Source: DAOMOP01 sp035444405 (GTDB taxonomy: Bacteria > Pseudomonadota > Gammaproteobacteria > Burkholderiales > Rhodocyclaceae). Taken from it: a stretch of 42,169 nucleotides of DNA. Every line of letters begins with the position of its first letter. Positions within the stretch are counted from its first letter, which is position 1. Of the stretch, positions 7,273 to 16,283 are shown piece after piece. Below the pieces are notes generated by a model, which was not told the DNA's origin, made no database searches, and saw only the letters and a program-made list of their open reading frames with translations. The stretch spans positions 1 to 42,169 of the forward strand of contig DAOMOP010000015.1 of NCBI GenBank assembly GCA_035444405.1, read 5' to 3'. The position numbers and the translations under genes are program-made.

Positions 7273-9630
7273 TCAGCGCATGCACACCTTGCGCACCTGC
7301 GCCATGTCGGTGAAACCGGCGAGCACTTTCTCGATGCCGTCCTGGCGCAGCGTGTGCATGCCTTCGGCGAGCGCCAGCGCGAGCAGCTCGGCCACGCGGG
7401 CGCGCTCCTGGATCAGCCGCTTGATGCCGTCCGAACCGAGCATGAGCTCGTGCAGCCCGATGCGCCCCTTGTAGCCTTCGTTGCAGTCGCTGCAGCCGAC
7501 CGCACGATACAGCGTGAAACGGCCGTCGCTGTCGGCGTGGCGCCGCCGCCATTCGTCGAGGATCGCTGCTTCGGCGCCGTTGCGGTCGGCGGCGAAGGCG
7601 GGGATGCCCTGCATGTCCGCGCAGTATTCGTGCAGCAGCGCCGCGATCTCGGCCTCGTCCGGATGCCGCGCCTCGCGGCACTTCGTGCACAGACGCTTGG
7701 TCAGGCGCTGGGCGAGCACGCCGAGCAGCGCATCGGCGAAGTTGAACGGGTCCATGCCCATGTCGAGCAGGCGCACGATCGACTCGGGGGCGCTGTTGGT
7801 GTGCAGGGTCGAGAACACCAGATGCCCGGTCAGCGAGGCCTCGATGCCGACCGACACGGTTTCGGCGTCGCGCATCTCGCCGACCATGATCACGTCCGGA
7901 TCGGCGCGCAGGAAGGCACGCATCATCGTCGCGAAATCGATGCCGGCCTTGCGGTTGACCTGCACCTGGCGCAGCCCCTTCTGCGTGATCTCGACCGGAT
8001 CCTCGACGGTCCAGATCTTGGTCTCGGGCGTGTTGATGTGCCCGAGAACCGAGTGCAGCGTGGTGGTCTTGCCCGAGCCGGTGGGGCCGCACACGAAGAA
8101 GAGCCCGTACGGACGCGCGATCGTTCGCTCGAGCCGCGCGCGGTTGTGCGCGGTCAGCCCCAGCTCGTCGAGCGGCAGCGGCTCGCCGTTGTTGAGCAGG
8201 CGCATCACGACGTCCTCGAGCCCCCCGGCGGTCGGCACGGTGGCCACACGAAGCTCGAGGTCGAGCGGCGCGAACTTGCGGAACTTGATCTTGCCGTCCT
8301 GCGGCTTGCGGCGCTCGGCGATGTCCAGATCGCACATGATCTTGATGCGCGTGACGAGCGGATTGCGATAGCTCGCCGGCACCTGGATGTAGGGCACCAG
8401 CGAGCCGTCGCGGCGAAAGCGGATCAGCGTCTTTTCCTTGCCCGGGCGCGGCTCGATGTGAATGTCGGAGGCGCCCTGGCGCCATGCGTCGATGATGATC
8501 TTGTTCACGAGCTTGACCAGCTCGTTGTCGGCCGCGGCGGTGACATCGTCGGCGATCGAGCTTTCCTGCTCCTCCTCGGTGAGGTCCGACAGCAGATCCG
8601 ACACCGAGCCGGCATCGAGCGAGGGCTCGAAGAACTGGTCGACGGTCTGCTCGAACTCGCGCCGGGTCGTCACCCGAAAGTCGAGCCGGTGCCGCGGAAA
8701 GACGTTGTGCGCGACGCGCGAGGCGCGCACCTGCTCGGGATCGACGGCGACAATGACAATGCCGTCGGCCGTCTCCTCGAGCGGCAGCCACTGGTTCTGC
8801 TCGACATAATCGCGCTTGATGTTGCGCAGCAAGTCCATCTGCTTGATGCGGTCGGTGCGGTAGGGCTCGTAGGGCAAATTGTAGAAGCGCGCCGCGGCCG
8901 CGCCGATCTCGGCCAGTGACAGACCGAGCCGGTCGACCAGCACCGCTTCGACGGTGCTGCCCTGCTCGCGCGCCGAGCGCGTCGCCGCGTCGAGCTCCTT
9001 CTCGCCGATGCGTCCATCCGCGACCAGCGCGGCAAAGCGCGAGCGCAGCGTGGCCGGTCGCAGCCGGGCCTTCTCGAGCGCGACCCCGAGCGTCTGCGCG
9101 AGCCCAAGCAGCCCCTCTTCGAGGACCGGCGGAAACGCCTCGCGGGCGACGTGGTTCATCAATTGCACGACGCCGAGCAGACGGCCGCTGTCCGGATCGG
9201 CGACCGGCGCGACGAGCATCTCGCGGCAGCGAAAACCACCCGCCTCGGCACGCTCGCGGTTGAAGGCGAGCTGCGGCGAGACCGCCGACAACTCCCGTTG
9301 GTCATAAACGTCGGCGATGTTGAGGGTCTGTCGCGTCAGTGCGACGTAGCCGGCGATGCTCGCTTCGGTAATCGGCAGCTGCAGGTTGCGGCCGCCCTCG
9401 AGACCGGTCTGCACGCGTGCGACCAACATGTTGCGGGCGTCGTCGACGGTGTAGAGCGTGACCCGTTCGGCACCGAACAGCGCGCAGATGTCAACGGCGA
9501 GCTCGCCGGTCAGGTCGTCCAGCGTCTGCGCCGAGTGAATGCGGGTCGTGATGGCCTGCAGGCCTTTGAAGAAGGCGAGCCGACGAGCCACGTCGCCCGT
9601 CCCCGGCCTCGCCCTGAGCGCTTCGGTCAT
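7273..9630 (-). CDS. GspE/PilB-family secretion ATPase with N-terminal GAF domain
   Basis: A 785-residue hexameric-type ATPase of the type II secretion/type IV pilus family. Residues about 20-190 form a GAF sensor domain (LFGAERVTLYTVDD ... GVVQLMN), about 195-340 an MshEN/T2SSE-N type domain, and about 370-760 the ATPase. Walker A GPTGSGKTT is at 515-523 (K521), followed by the Asp box, Walker B in DPDVIMVGEMRD and the His box FSTLHTNSA. A tetracysteine zinc site has CTKC at 648-651 and CSDC at 713-716. Ordinary PilB/GspE proteins lack a GAF domain. No pilin, secretin or inner-membrane platform gene lies near, so the machine it powers is unknown. It belongs to a same-strand series with FHA and PP2C genes, suggesting regulated activity. 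Confidence 0.92.
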   Translation of the reverse strand: MTEALRARPGTGDVARRLAFFKGLQAITTRIHSAQTLDDLTGELAVDICALFGAERVTLYTVDDARNMLVARVQTGLEGGRNLQLPITEASIAGYVALTRQTLNIADVYDQRELSAVSPQLAFNRERAEAGGFRCREMLVAPVADPDSGRLLGVVQLMNHVAREAFPPVLEEGLLGLAQTLGVALEKARLRPATLRSRFAALVADGRIGEKELDAATRSAREQGSTVEAVLVDRLGLSLAEIGAAAARFYNLPYEPYRTDRIKQMDLLRNIKRDYVEQNQWLPLEETADGIVIVAVDPEQVRASRVAHNVFPRHRLDFRVTTRREFEQTVDQFFEPSLDAGSVSDLLSDLTEEEQESSIADDVTAAADNELVKLVNKIIIDAWRQGASDIHIEPRPGKEKTLIRFRRDGSLVPYIQVPASYRNPLVTRIKIMCDLDIAERRKPQDGKIKFRKFAPLDLELRVATVPTAGGLEDVVMRLLNNGEPLPLDELGLTAHNRARLERTIARPYGLFFVCGPTGSGKTTTLHSVLGHINTPETKIWTVEDPVEITQKGLRQVQVNRKAGIDFATMMRAFLRADPDVIMVGEMRDAETVSVGIEASLTGHLVFSTLHTNSAPESIVRLLDMGMDPFNFADALLGVLAQRLTKRLCTKCREARHPDEAEIAALLHEYCADMQGIPAFAADRNGAEAAILDEWRRRHADSDGRFTLYRAVGCSDCNEGYKGRIGLHELMLGSDGIKRLIQERARVAELLALALAEGMHTLRQDGIEKVLAGFTDMAQVRKVCMR

Positions 9631-9729
9631 TGAATCTCCCCATGTGACCTGCCGGTGCGCTCGGGTAGCCGCACGGCAGACGGTGCCTCGGCCACGCCCT
9701 GCGCCACGCCCGCGCCGCCCGGTCCGAGG

Positions 9730-10497
9730 TCAGAACGACAGCACCTCCCCGTGCTCGAGCGCACGTGGGCGCAGGCGGCCGCGATAGGCGGCGACCTGCG
9801 CCATGATGCGGTTATCGGCCCCCGGCTTCAAGTGGCTGACATGGACCTGGGGCGACACCTCGATCTCGTCGAGCATCGCGAACAGCATGCTCGGGCACAG
9901 GTGGCGCGACGCCATCGCCAGCCCGTGCTGCTCGTCGGCGAAGGCGGTCTCGACGATCAGGTGACGCAGCTCGCCGAGGGCGTTGATCGCGGCGATGAGC
10001 TCGGGCGAGTAACCCGTGTCGCCGCTATAGACCAGCCGGCCGTCACCGCTGTCGAGGCAATAGCCGACCGCCGGCACGGTGTGGTGCGCAGGCAGCGGCG
10101 TGATCGTGCGGCTGCCCAGGCGCACCGGCTCACCGACCTCCACGGCCTGGAAACGCAGGAACGGATGCTTGCGGTCGGGGATCGCGGTGAAGTCGGGCCA
10201 CACCAGCCAGTTGAACACGTGCGAGCGCAGGATGCGGATGGTCTCGACCGTGGCATGGACCGTAATCGGCATGTTGCGCGCCTCGCCGACCGAATCGACC
10301 AGCAGCGGCACGAACGCGACGTGATCCATGTGCGAGTGCGTGATGAACACATGGTCGATGTTGGTCAGCGCCTCGAACTCGAGATCGCCCACCCCGGTCC
10401 CGCAGTCGATCAGCACATCGTCATCGACCAGAAACGCCGTCGTGCGCGTCCGGCGTCCCCCGATCCCGCCGCTGCAGCCAAGCACCTTTAGCTTCAT
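9730..10497 (-). CDS. Metallo-beta-lactamase-fold hydrolase, possibly class II cyclic-nucleotide phosphodiesterase-like
   Basis: A 255-residue MBL-fold protein. It starts MKLKVLGCSGGIGG and carries the metal motif THSHMDHV (H54, H56, D58, H59), then a later His in LPAHHTVPAVGY, the Asp of YSGDTGYS and the final SHLKPG. The order GCSGG...THxHxDH resembles class II 3',5'-cyclic nucleotide phosphodiesterases and RNase Z-like hydrolases, and the substrate cannot be settled by eye. The chosen ATG (10497) starts the first beta-strand of the fold; the open frame runs on upstream but that part is not conserved in character. It lies between the FHA gene and the GAF-ATPase gene. Confidence 0.82.
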   Translation of the reverse strand: MKLKVLGCSGGIGGRRTRTTAFLVDDDVLIDCGTGVGDLEFEALTNIDHVFITHSHMDHVAFVPLLVDSVGEARNMPITVHATVETIRILRSHVFNWLVWPDFTAIPDRKHPFLRFQAVEVGEPVRLGSRTITPLPAHHTVPAVGYCLDSGDGRLVYSGDTGYSPELIAAINALGELRHLIVETAFADEQHGLAMASRHLCPSMLFAMLDEIEVSPQVHVSHLKPGADNRIMAQVAAYRGRLRPRALEHGEVLSF

Positions 10498-10657
10498 GTG
10501 TTCCGGTAGTCGTGCGATGCCGCGTCGTCGGAGGCGGCCGGTGTGTGGGAGTTCGAATCGGGGGGCTGCGCCGCGAGGCCGGGCTGGACAGTCCGAAGCC
10601 AAGCGTAGCATCGACGCCGATCACACGACGTGCATTAGCTCACACTCGCTCGGTGCG

Positions 10658-11407
10658 TCACGGCCGCACGAAGAACTCCATCTTCACGCCGGCGATCTCG
10701 ATGATGTCATTATCATTGAGGCGGCGGGCCTGCGCGTCCAGCGCGCAGCCGTTCACCTGCGGAAAGGTCGCCCCCTCGACGTGGGTGATGAAATAGCCAT
10801 GCGGCCGCCGGGTGATCACCGCCACCTGCACGCCGGGCTTGCCGAGCGTGGTCAGGGACTTGGTCAGCACCAGCTCGCGCCCGGCGTTCGGGCCGCTGAG
10901 GACCTGGATCACGCCCGTCGCGTCGCCCTCGCCGCCGCTCGGGGCGCGCGCGACCGATTCGCGCAGTTCGGGATCGATCGCCTGAGTATGCATGGCCGAA
11001 CGCCGGGTCGCGGTGGAGGTCGCGGCCGAAGCGCCATGTTCGGCCCGGGCCGCTGCAGGCACGGCATCGAAGGCCTCGGTCGAGACGAAGTCGGCAGCGG
11101 CAGGCTGGCCCGGCTTCGCCGCGTCGACGATGAACTTCAGCCGATACTTGCCCAGCTCGATGACGTCGTTGGCGCGCAGCACGTGCTTCTTGATCGGCTG
11201 GCCGTTCACGTAGGTGCCGTTGGTGCTGTTCAGATCCTCGAGGAAGGCGTCGTCGAGAATCGTCGTGATCAGCGCATGCTGGCCGCTGATGGCCAGGTTG
11301 TCGATCTGAATGTCGTTGGTCTGCTTGCGGCCTATCGTGATGCGCTCCTTGTCGAGCGCAATCTCCTTGAGGACCAGGCCGTCCATGCTGAGGATCAACT
11401 TTGGCAT
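10658..11407 (-). CDS. Protein with two FHA domains
   Basis: A 249-residue cytoplasmic protein. The N-terminal FHA domain (about 1-95) is canonical: ITIGRKQTNDIQI, the ISGQH phosphothreonine-binding loop and LNSTNGTYVNG. A linker of about 50 residues rich in Ala and Thr follows. The second FHA-like domain (about 165-249: VLSGPNAGRELVLTKSLTTLG ... FPQVNGCAL) lacks a clear SxxH motif and may not bind phosphopeptide. FHA domains recognise phosphothreonine on partners. The neighbouring PP2C phosphatase, 64 bases upstream in the same direction, would reverse such phosphorylation. No Ser/Thr kinase is in the window. The start at 11407 is the first ATG of the domain. Confidence 0.9.
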   Translation of the reverse strand: MPKLILSMDGLVLKEIALDKERITIGRKQTNDIQIDNLAISGQHALITTILDDAFLEDLNSTNGTYVNGQPIKKHVLRANDVIELGKYRLKFIVDAAKPGQPAAADFVSTEAFDAVPAAARAEHGASAATSTATRRSAMHTQAIDPELRESVARAPSGGEGDATGVIQVLSGPNAGRELVLTKSLTTLGKPGVQVAVITRRPHGYFITHVEGATFPQVNGCALDAQARRLNDNDIIEIAGVKMEFFVRP

Positions 11408-11471
11408 CGCATTTGTTCCGTTCGATCTGCGCCCGCTTCGCACGGCCCGCTCGCGGCCGCCTGGGGCTTCA

Positions 11472-12236
11472 TCATATAGCGACCAGCGCCACGACGACCG
11501 AGATATTGTCCCGCCCGCCACCTCGATTGGCCGCGTCGACCAGGCTCGCGGCGATCGCGTCGGGCGAGCCCGGCGCGGCGAGCAGCGCCGCTATCTCGTC
11601 GTCGCGCAGCATATCGGTCAGCCCGTCCGAGCACAGCAGGAAGCGGTCGCCCGGCCGCGCATCGTGCCGCGCGATCTCCGGCGTCACCACGACGTCGACG
11701 CCGATGCCGCGCGTGAGCATTCCCCTGAACGGAGAATGGCGCGCCTGTTCGTCGTCGATCAGCCCCGCATCGAGCTGATCCTGCACGACGCTGTGGTCGC
11801 GCGTGAGCCGCGCGAACCGCCCGGCGTGCTGTCGATAAAGCCGCGAGTCTCCGACATGGGCGCACACGACCTGCGCGCCCGCCCACACGGCTGCGACCAG
11901 CGTCGTGCCCATGGATGCGAGCGCCGCATCGCGAGCGGCGGCGCGACGGATCTCGTCATTCGCCGCCTGCACGGCCTCGGCCAGCAGGGCGACGATCGCG
12001 TCGGCGCGCCATCCCGGACGGTAGCCGGACGCGAGCCGATCGGCGAGCGTGTCGACCGCCAGACGCGCCGCCACGTCCCCGCCATGATGCCCTCCCATGC
12101 CGTCGGCGAGCAGCGCCCAGCCGCGCCGCGCATCGACGTCGACGACGTCCTCGTTGCGCGTGCGCACCCGCCCCACGTCGCTGCGCGCGGCAAACGCGAC
12201 CGTGGATGCAGCCCCACTACCGGCGGGCGCTGTCAC
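11472..12236 (-). CDS. PP2C-family serine/threonine phosphatase (Stp1/PrpC-like)
   Basis: A 254-residue PP2C (PPM) phosphatase with all the metal-ligand motifs: RSDVGRVRTRNEDVV near the N-terminus, LLADGMGGHHGGDVAA, SMGTTLVAAV, HVGDSRLYR, LCSDGLTDML and GGRDNISVVVA at the end. Such enzymes use Mn or Mg to remove phosphate from Ser/Thr and counter Hanks-type kinases. The start is a GTG at 12236, nine bases after the ornithine cyclodeaminase-like gene. It forms a phospho-signalling pair with the downstream double-FHA gene. The matching kinase must be encoded elsewhere. Confidence 0.93.
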   Translation of the reverse strand: MTAPAGSGAASTVAFAARSDVGRVRTRNEDVVDVDARRGWALLADGMGGHHGGDVAARLAVDTLADRLASGYRPGWRADAIVALLAEAVQAANDEIRRAAARDAALASMGTTLVAAVWAGAQVVCAHVGDSRLYRQHAGRFARLTRDHSVVQDQLDAGLIDDEQARHSPFRGMLTRGIGVDVVVTPEIARHDARPGDRFLLCSDGLTDMLRDDEIAALLAAPGSPDAIAASLVDAANRGGGRDNISVVVALVAI

Positions 12237-12245
12237 GGCAAGCGC

Positions 12246-13202
12246 TCAGTACGGGAGCGGCGTGCCGATGCCGCCGGCTGCGCGCGCCCGTTCGAGCAGC
12301 CGCGCCGCCACCGCGATGTCCTGGATCGCCATGCCCTGCGACTCGAACAGGGTGATCTGGGTGGCATCGCCGCGACCCGGGCGGATGCCGGCGATCACCT
12401 CGCCGAGCTCGACCCATCGGCCCGAGTGGGTTCGGCCCTTCTCGAGCAGCGGCAACAGGTCGCCGGCCTCGCGCAGTGCCGTCTCGCGCGAGTCGACACA
12501 GATCACGTCGGCGCGACGCACCGCGGCCTCGGACAACTCGCGACGCGCGAGGCTGTTCGAGCCGGCCGCGGTGATATGCATGCCGGGCGCAAGCCATTCA
12601 GCCTCGAACAGCGGCTTGGGCGAGGTCGTGATGGTGACGACGACGTCCGAGCCGCGCACCGTCTCCTCGGCACTTGATGCCGGCACGACGGCACACCCGG
12701 TCGCCGCACTCATGCGCTCGCAGAAGGCCGCGAGGCGCTCGCGGTCGCGCGCGAACACCTTGACGCGCTCGATCGGCCGCACCGCACACAGCGCGAGGAT
12801 CTGCCCCTCGGCCTGCCAGCCGGCGCCGAACACGCCGGCAATGCGCGCGTCGCCGCGCGCGAGCCACTTGGCCGCGACGCCGCCGGCGGCGCCGGTGCGC
12901 ATCATGCCGAGGCGATCGGCCTCGAGCACTGCGACCGGCTCGCCCGAGGTGGCATCGAACAGATGCACCCAGAAGCGTGCCCGCCCGCCCGCCGACGTGT
13001 ACACCTTGAAGCCGGACAGGTTCGCGCCGGGCACCCCGCCCTGCAGCAGGTGCGTGATCGAGCCGGGCAGGCGCACGCGCTGGCGCGGATAGTCGACGAC
13101 CTCGCCGCGTGCATGCGCGGCCATGACCTCCTCGACCGCCTCGAGCACAGCCGGCATGTCGAGCAGAGCGGCAACCTCGTCCTCCTTCAGATATAGCGCC
13201 AT
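12246..13202 (-). CDS. Ornithine cyclodeaminase/mu-crystallin family protein
   Basis: A 318-residue NAD(P)-dependent enzyme of the ornithine cyclodeaminase family, whose members include ornithine cyclodeaminase, alanine dehydrogenase and ketimine reductases. The Rossmann part shows GVFGAGWQAEGQ and VVVTITTSPKPLF; the substrate half has FKVYTSAGG and EADRLGMMRTGAA. The ATG at 13202 has a GGAGGA seven bases upstream. It precedes the PP2C gene by nine bases, so they are probably cotranscribed, though no functional link is obvious. The true substrate (ornithine, alanine, imines) cannot be chosen from sequence. Confidence 0.88.
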   Translation of the reverse strand: MALYLKEDEVAALLDMPAVLEAVEEVMAAHARGEVVDYPRQRVRLPGSITHLLQGGVPGANLSGFKVYTSAGGRARFWVHLFDATSGEPVAVLEADRLGMMRTGAAGGVAAKWLARGDARIAGVFGAGWQAEGQILALCAVRPIERVKVFARDRERLAAFCERMSAATGCAVVPASSAEETVRGSDVVVTITTSPKPLFEAEWLAPGMHITAAGSNSLARRELSEAAVRRADVICVDSRETALREAGDLLPLLEKGRTHSGRWVELGEVIAGIRPGRGDATQITLFESQGMAIQDIAVAARLLERARAAGGIGTPLPY

Positions 13203-13350
13203 CCATTCCTCCACGATCGATCGGGCGCGCCAGGCAGGCGCGCACGTGATGCCTGCATTGTAGCCGCTGCGCACGGCTTCAAGGATGGGCGCGGCGGCTG
13301 CGTGCGATGCGCACTGGACTGCCCTTCGGACCGACACCATCCGTCGCTCG

Positions 13351-13378
13351 AAAAAAAACGCCGGCTCCGGGCCGGCGC
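13351..13378 (-). terminator. Rho-independent terminator of sucCD
   Basis: On the minus strand a GC-rich stem CGCCGGC with a short loop and its complement GCCGGCG (13359-13377) is followed directly by eight T (13351-13358). It lies about 30 bases after the sucD stop, the right place and orientation to end the sucCD transcript. Confidence 0.9.
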
Positions 13379-13405
13379 TTCGATGACGGCACGCGCCGTT
13401 CCGGG

Positions 13406-14299
13406 TTACAGCAGCCCCTTCAGGAGTTTGCCCATCTCGGACGGATCGCGGGTGACGGTAAAGCCACACTCTTCCATGATCGCGAGCTTGGCCTCGGCGG
13501 TATCCTCGCCGCCCGAAATCAGCGCACCGGCGTGGCCCATGCGCTTGCCGGCCGGCGCGGTCACACCGGCGATGAAGCCGACCACCGGCTTCTTCATGTT
13601 GTCCTTGCACCAGCGTGCCGCTTCGGCCTCGTCCGGTCCGCCGATCTCGCCGATCATGATCACCGCGTCGGTATCGGGATCGTCGTTGAACATCTTCATC
13701 ACGTCGATGTGCTTCAGACCGTTGATCGGGTCGCCACCGATGCCGACCGCGCTCGACTGGCCCAGACCGAGGTCGGTGAGCTGCGCGACCGCTTCGTAGG
13801 TCAGCGTGCCCGAACGCGACACGACGCCGATGCGGCCCTTCTTGTGGATGTGGCCGGGCATGATGCCGATCTTGATCTCGTCGGGCGTGATCAGCCCCGG
13901 GCAGTTCGGGCCCAGCAGCAGGGTTTCCTTGCCGCCAGCGGCGACCTTCTGCTTCATCTTGTTGCGCACGACCAGCATGTCGCGCACCGGGATGCCTTCG
14001 GTGATGCACACGACCAGGTCGAGGTCGGCCTGGCAGGCCTCCCAGATCGCCGCGGCGGCGCCGGCCGGCGGCACGTAGATCACCGACACGGTCGCGCCGG
14101 TCGCGGCCTTGGCCTCGGCCACGCTGGCGTAGATGGGAATGCCTTCGAACTCCTCGCCGGCCTTCTTCGGGTTCACGCCGGCGACGAAGCAGTTCGCGCC
14201 GTTGGCGTACTCGCGGCACTTGGAGGTGTGGAACATGCCGGTCTTGCCGGTGATGCCCTGGGTGATGACTTTGGTGTCTTTGTTGATCAGGATGGACAT
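13406..14299 (-). CDS. sucD: Succinyl-CoA synthetase (ADP-forming) alpha subunit
   Basis: SucD, 297 residues, the CoA-binding and phosphohistidine subunit of the TCA-cycle enzyme that makes ATP from succinyl-CoA. Marks are the N-terminal CoA-binding fold (VITQGITGKTGMFHT), LLGPNCPGLITP, VSRSGTLTYE, GIGGDPINGL and the active-site His in KRMGHAGALI. Length is normal. It lies 12 bases after sucC and ends just before a strong terminator. Confidence 0.98.
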   Translation of the reverse strand: MSILINKDTKVITQGITGKTGMFHTSKCREYANGANCFVAGVNPKKAGEEFEGIPIYASVAEAKAATGATVSVIYVPPAGAAAAIWEACQADLDLVVCITEGIPVRDMLVVRNKMKQKVAAGGKETLLLGPNCPGLITPDEIKIGIMPGHIHKKGRIGVVSRSGTLTYEAVAQLTDLGLGQSSAVGIGGDPINGLKHIDVMKMFNDDPDTDAVIMIGEIGGPDEAEAARWCKDNMKKPVVGFIAGVTAPAGKRMGHAGALISGGEDTAEAKLAIMEECGFTVTRDPSEMGKLLKGLL

Positions 14300-14311
14300 T
14301 CGGAAGGCTCC

Positions 14312-15472
14312 TTACTTGACCGCGGCGACGATCTTGGTCGCCGCATCCGCCATGGTGTCGGCCGCGATGATCGGCAGGCCGGAGTCGGCGAGGATCTTCT
14401 TGCCGATCTCCTCGTTGGTGCCCTTCATGCGCACCACCAGCGGCACCGACAGATGCACTTCACGTGCGGCGGTGACGATGCCCTCGGCGATCGTGTCGCA
14501 GCGCATGATGCCGCCGAAGATATTGACCAGGATGCCCTTGACCTTGGGGTTCTTGAGCATGATCTTGAACGCCTCGGTGACCTTTTCGGTCGTCGCGCCA
14601 CCGCCGACGTCGAGGAAGTTGGCCGGCTCGGCGCCGAACAGCTTGATCGTGTCCATCGTCGCCATCGCAAGGCCGGCGCCGTTGACCAGGCAGCCGATAT
14701 TGCCGTCGAGGCTGATGTAGGCGAGGTCGTACTTGGAGGCTTCGAGCTCGTCCGGATCCTCCTCGTCGAGGTCGCGGTAGGCGACGATCTCGGGATGACG
14801 GAACAGCGCGTTCGAGTCGAAGTTGAACTTCGCGTCGAGCGCCTTGATGTCGCCGTTGCCTTCGAGAATCAACGGATTGATCTCGGCCAGCGACGCATCG
14901 GTCTCCATGTAGCAGGTGTAGAGCTTCCTGAAGGTGTCGACCGCCTTCGCGAGCGATGCGTCGGGCACGCCGATGCCGCGCGCGAGCTCGGTGGCCTGCT
15001 CGTCGGTGATGCCGACGAGCGGGTCGACGAACACCTTGATGATCTTCTCGGGCGTCTTCGCGGCGACTTCCTCGATGTCCATGCCGCCTTCGGACGAAGC
15101 CATCATCGCCACCTTCTGCGTGGCGCGGTCGGTCAATGCGGCGACGTAGTATTCCTTCTTAATGTCGGCGCCTTCCTCGATCAGCAGGCGACGCACCAGC
15201 TGCCCTTCAGGGCCGGTCTGGTGAGTGACGAGTTGCATGCCGAGGATCTCGGCCGCGAAGGCCTGCACGTCGTGCAGGCTCTTGGCGACCTTCACGCCGC
15301 CGCCCTTGCCGCGTCCGCCCGCATGGATCTGCGCCTTGACGACCCACACCTTGCCGCCGAGGGCCTCGGCCGCCTTGACCGCCTCGTCGACGGAAAAGCA
15401 CGGGATGCCCTTCGGCGTGACGATGCCGAATTTCCTCAGGATTTCTTTTGCCTGATACTCATGAATCTTCAT
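14312..15472 (-). CDS. sucC: Succinyl-CoA synthetase (ADP-forming) beta subunit
   Basis: SucC, 386 residues, the ATP-grasp and succinate-binding subunit. It begins MKIHEYQAKEILRKFG and has KAQIHAGGRGKGGGVK (nucleotide grasp), LAEINPLI, GAGLAMATMD, the LDVGGGATTEKV loop and NIFGGIMRCD. The ATG at 15472 starts the family's conserved first helix. A sigma-70 type promoter lies about 190 bases upstream. It forms a two-gene operon with sucD. Confidence 0.98.
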   Translation of the reverse strand: MKIHEYQAKEILRKFGIVTPKGIPCFSVDEAVKAAEALGGKVWVVKAQIHAGGRGKGGGVKVAKSLHDVQAFAAEILGMQLVTHQTGPEGQLVRRLLIEEGADIKKEYYVAALTDRATQKVAMMASSEGGMDIEEVAAKTPEKIIKVFVDPLVGITDEQATELARGIGVPDASLAKAVDTFRKLYTCYMETDASLAEINPLILEGNGDIKALDAKFNFDSNALFRHPEIVAYRDLDEEDPDELEASKYDLAYISLDGNIGCLVNGAGLAMATMDTIKLFGAEPANFLDVGGGATTEKVTEAFKIMLKNPKVKGILVNIFGGIMRCDTIAEGIVTAAREVHLSVPLVVRMKGTNEEIGKKILADSGLPIIAADTMADAATKIVAAVK

Positions 15473-15662
15473 GGTTGCCCTTCGATCGAAGTTGCAGCGC
15501 CCATGGTCGCCGCAAACAGGTTGATGGGACGCTTCGGAGTGCCGCTCCGCGACGCGCGCCGTCTCCCTCCGCCGGCGAGCGCCGCCGCGAGCCGGTGCTC
15601 GCCGGCCCGCTCCGCTCATGAGGCGCCACCGTCGTCGGAGGCGGCGGCCTCGGGAGCGGCCC

Positions 15663-15690
15663 ATTATAACCGGATTATCGCAGTGCAAAA
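15663..15690 (-). promoter_or_regulatory. Promoter of sucCD
   Basis: On the minus strand a perfect -10 TATAAT (15663-15668) follows a 16-base spacer and a -35-like TTTTGC (15685-15690). It lies in the 253-base gap between the DUF2889 gene and sucC and points to sucC, leaving an untranslated leader of about 180 bases. Confidence 0.6.
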
Positions 15691-15725
15691 TCGTGCTGCG
15701 CTGGGTAAAACGGGCACCGCCTGCG

Positions 15726-16283
15726 TCACGCTTTCGCGGCGCGCCCGCCGCGATACCACCTCGGATAGTAGCGGCGCACCGTCTCGGACGAGGTCTCGAG
15801 GGCATGGCAGCGGTCGAGCTGGAAGGGCTTGCCGCCGTCGTCGGCCGTGTCGCGCTGAAACGTCGCAAAGGTCTGGATCGCGGCGGTGGGCAGACTCAGC
15901 AACAGTTCCGAAAGATGGGAGCAGCCGCGCACATCGGCGAACATCTCCCCGACCGCGCGTCGGAAGCCGCGCACCAGATTGAGGCCCACCAGGCGGCGAT
16001 AGACCGGCGCGATGGTGTCGCAGCCGCCCGGGTAAGGCACCCAGTCCAAGCAGGCTTCGGCCGTGACGATGTTGAACTCGGCATCGACCGCGATGCGCAC
16101 GTGCATGCGATGCACCGGATCACCGGCACGCCGCACGCCCGGCGCGAGCGGGTAGTCGACGTCCTTGACGTCCTCGAGCATCGCATCGAGCTCCAGTAAA
16201 CCGTCGTCGCGACGATAACCTTCGACAACGATACGGCGCGAATGCACTCGTTCGCGCGGACGTTGGGGCAGGGGCAAAGGCAT
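15726..16283 (-). CDS. DUF2889 family protein
   Basis: A 185-residue protein resembling the DUF2889 family, common in proteobacteria and without a settled function. Features are HSRRIVVEGYRRDDGLLELDAMLEDVKD near the start (a typical family opening), RMHVRIAVDAEFNIV, and CDTIAPVYRRLVGLNLVRGF in the middle. No signal peptide or membrane segment is seen. The ATG at 16283 (MPLPLPQ) was chosen; an upstream in-frame start at 16409 would add 42 non-conserved, Arg-rich residues. It is divergent from the FimV-like gene and upstream of sucC on the same strand, but sucC has its own promoter. Confidence 0.75.
   Translation of the reverse strand: MPLPLPQRPRERVHSRRIVVEGYRRDDGLLELDAMLEDVKDVDYPLAPGVRRAGDPVHRMHVRIAVDAEFNIVTAEACLDWVPYPGGCDTIAPVYRRLVGLNLVRGFRRAVGEMFADVRGCSHLSELLLSLPTAAIQTFATFQRDTADDGGKPFQLDRCHALETSSETVRRYYPRWYRGGRAAKA

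Noticed and set aside
10549..10570. T-loop-like sequence GAGTTCGAATCGGGG suggesting a tRNA
   Set aside because: The flanking bases do not form a T stem and no anticodon or acceptor stem fits.
7200..13200. Type II secretion or type IV pilus operon around the GspE-like ATPase
   Set aside because: No secretin, pseudopilin, prepilin peptidase or platform gene is present in the window.
13307..15982. Long plus-strand open frame of 891 codons opposite sucD and sucC
   Set aside because: It is antisense to two clear genes, has an Arg/His/Val-rich composition typical of the complement of GC-rich genes, and shows no domain.
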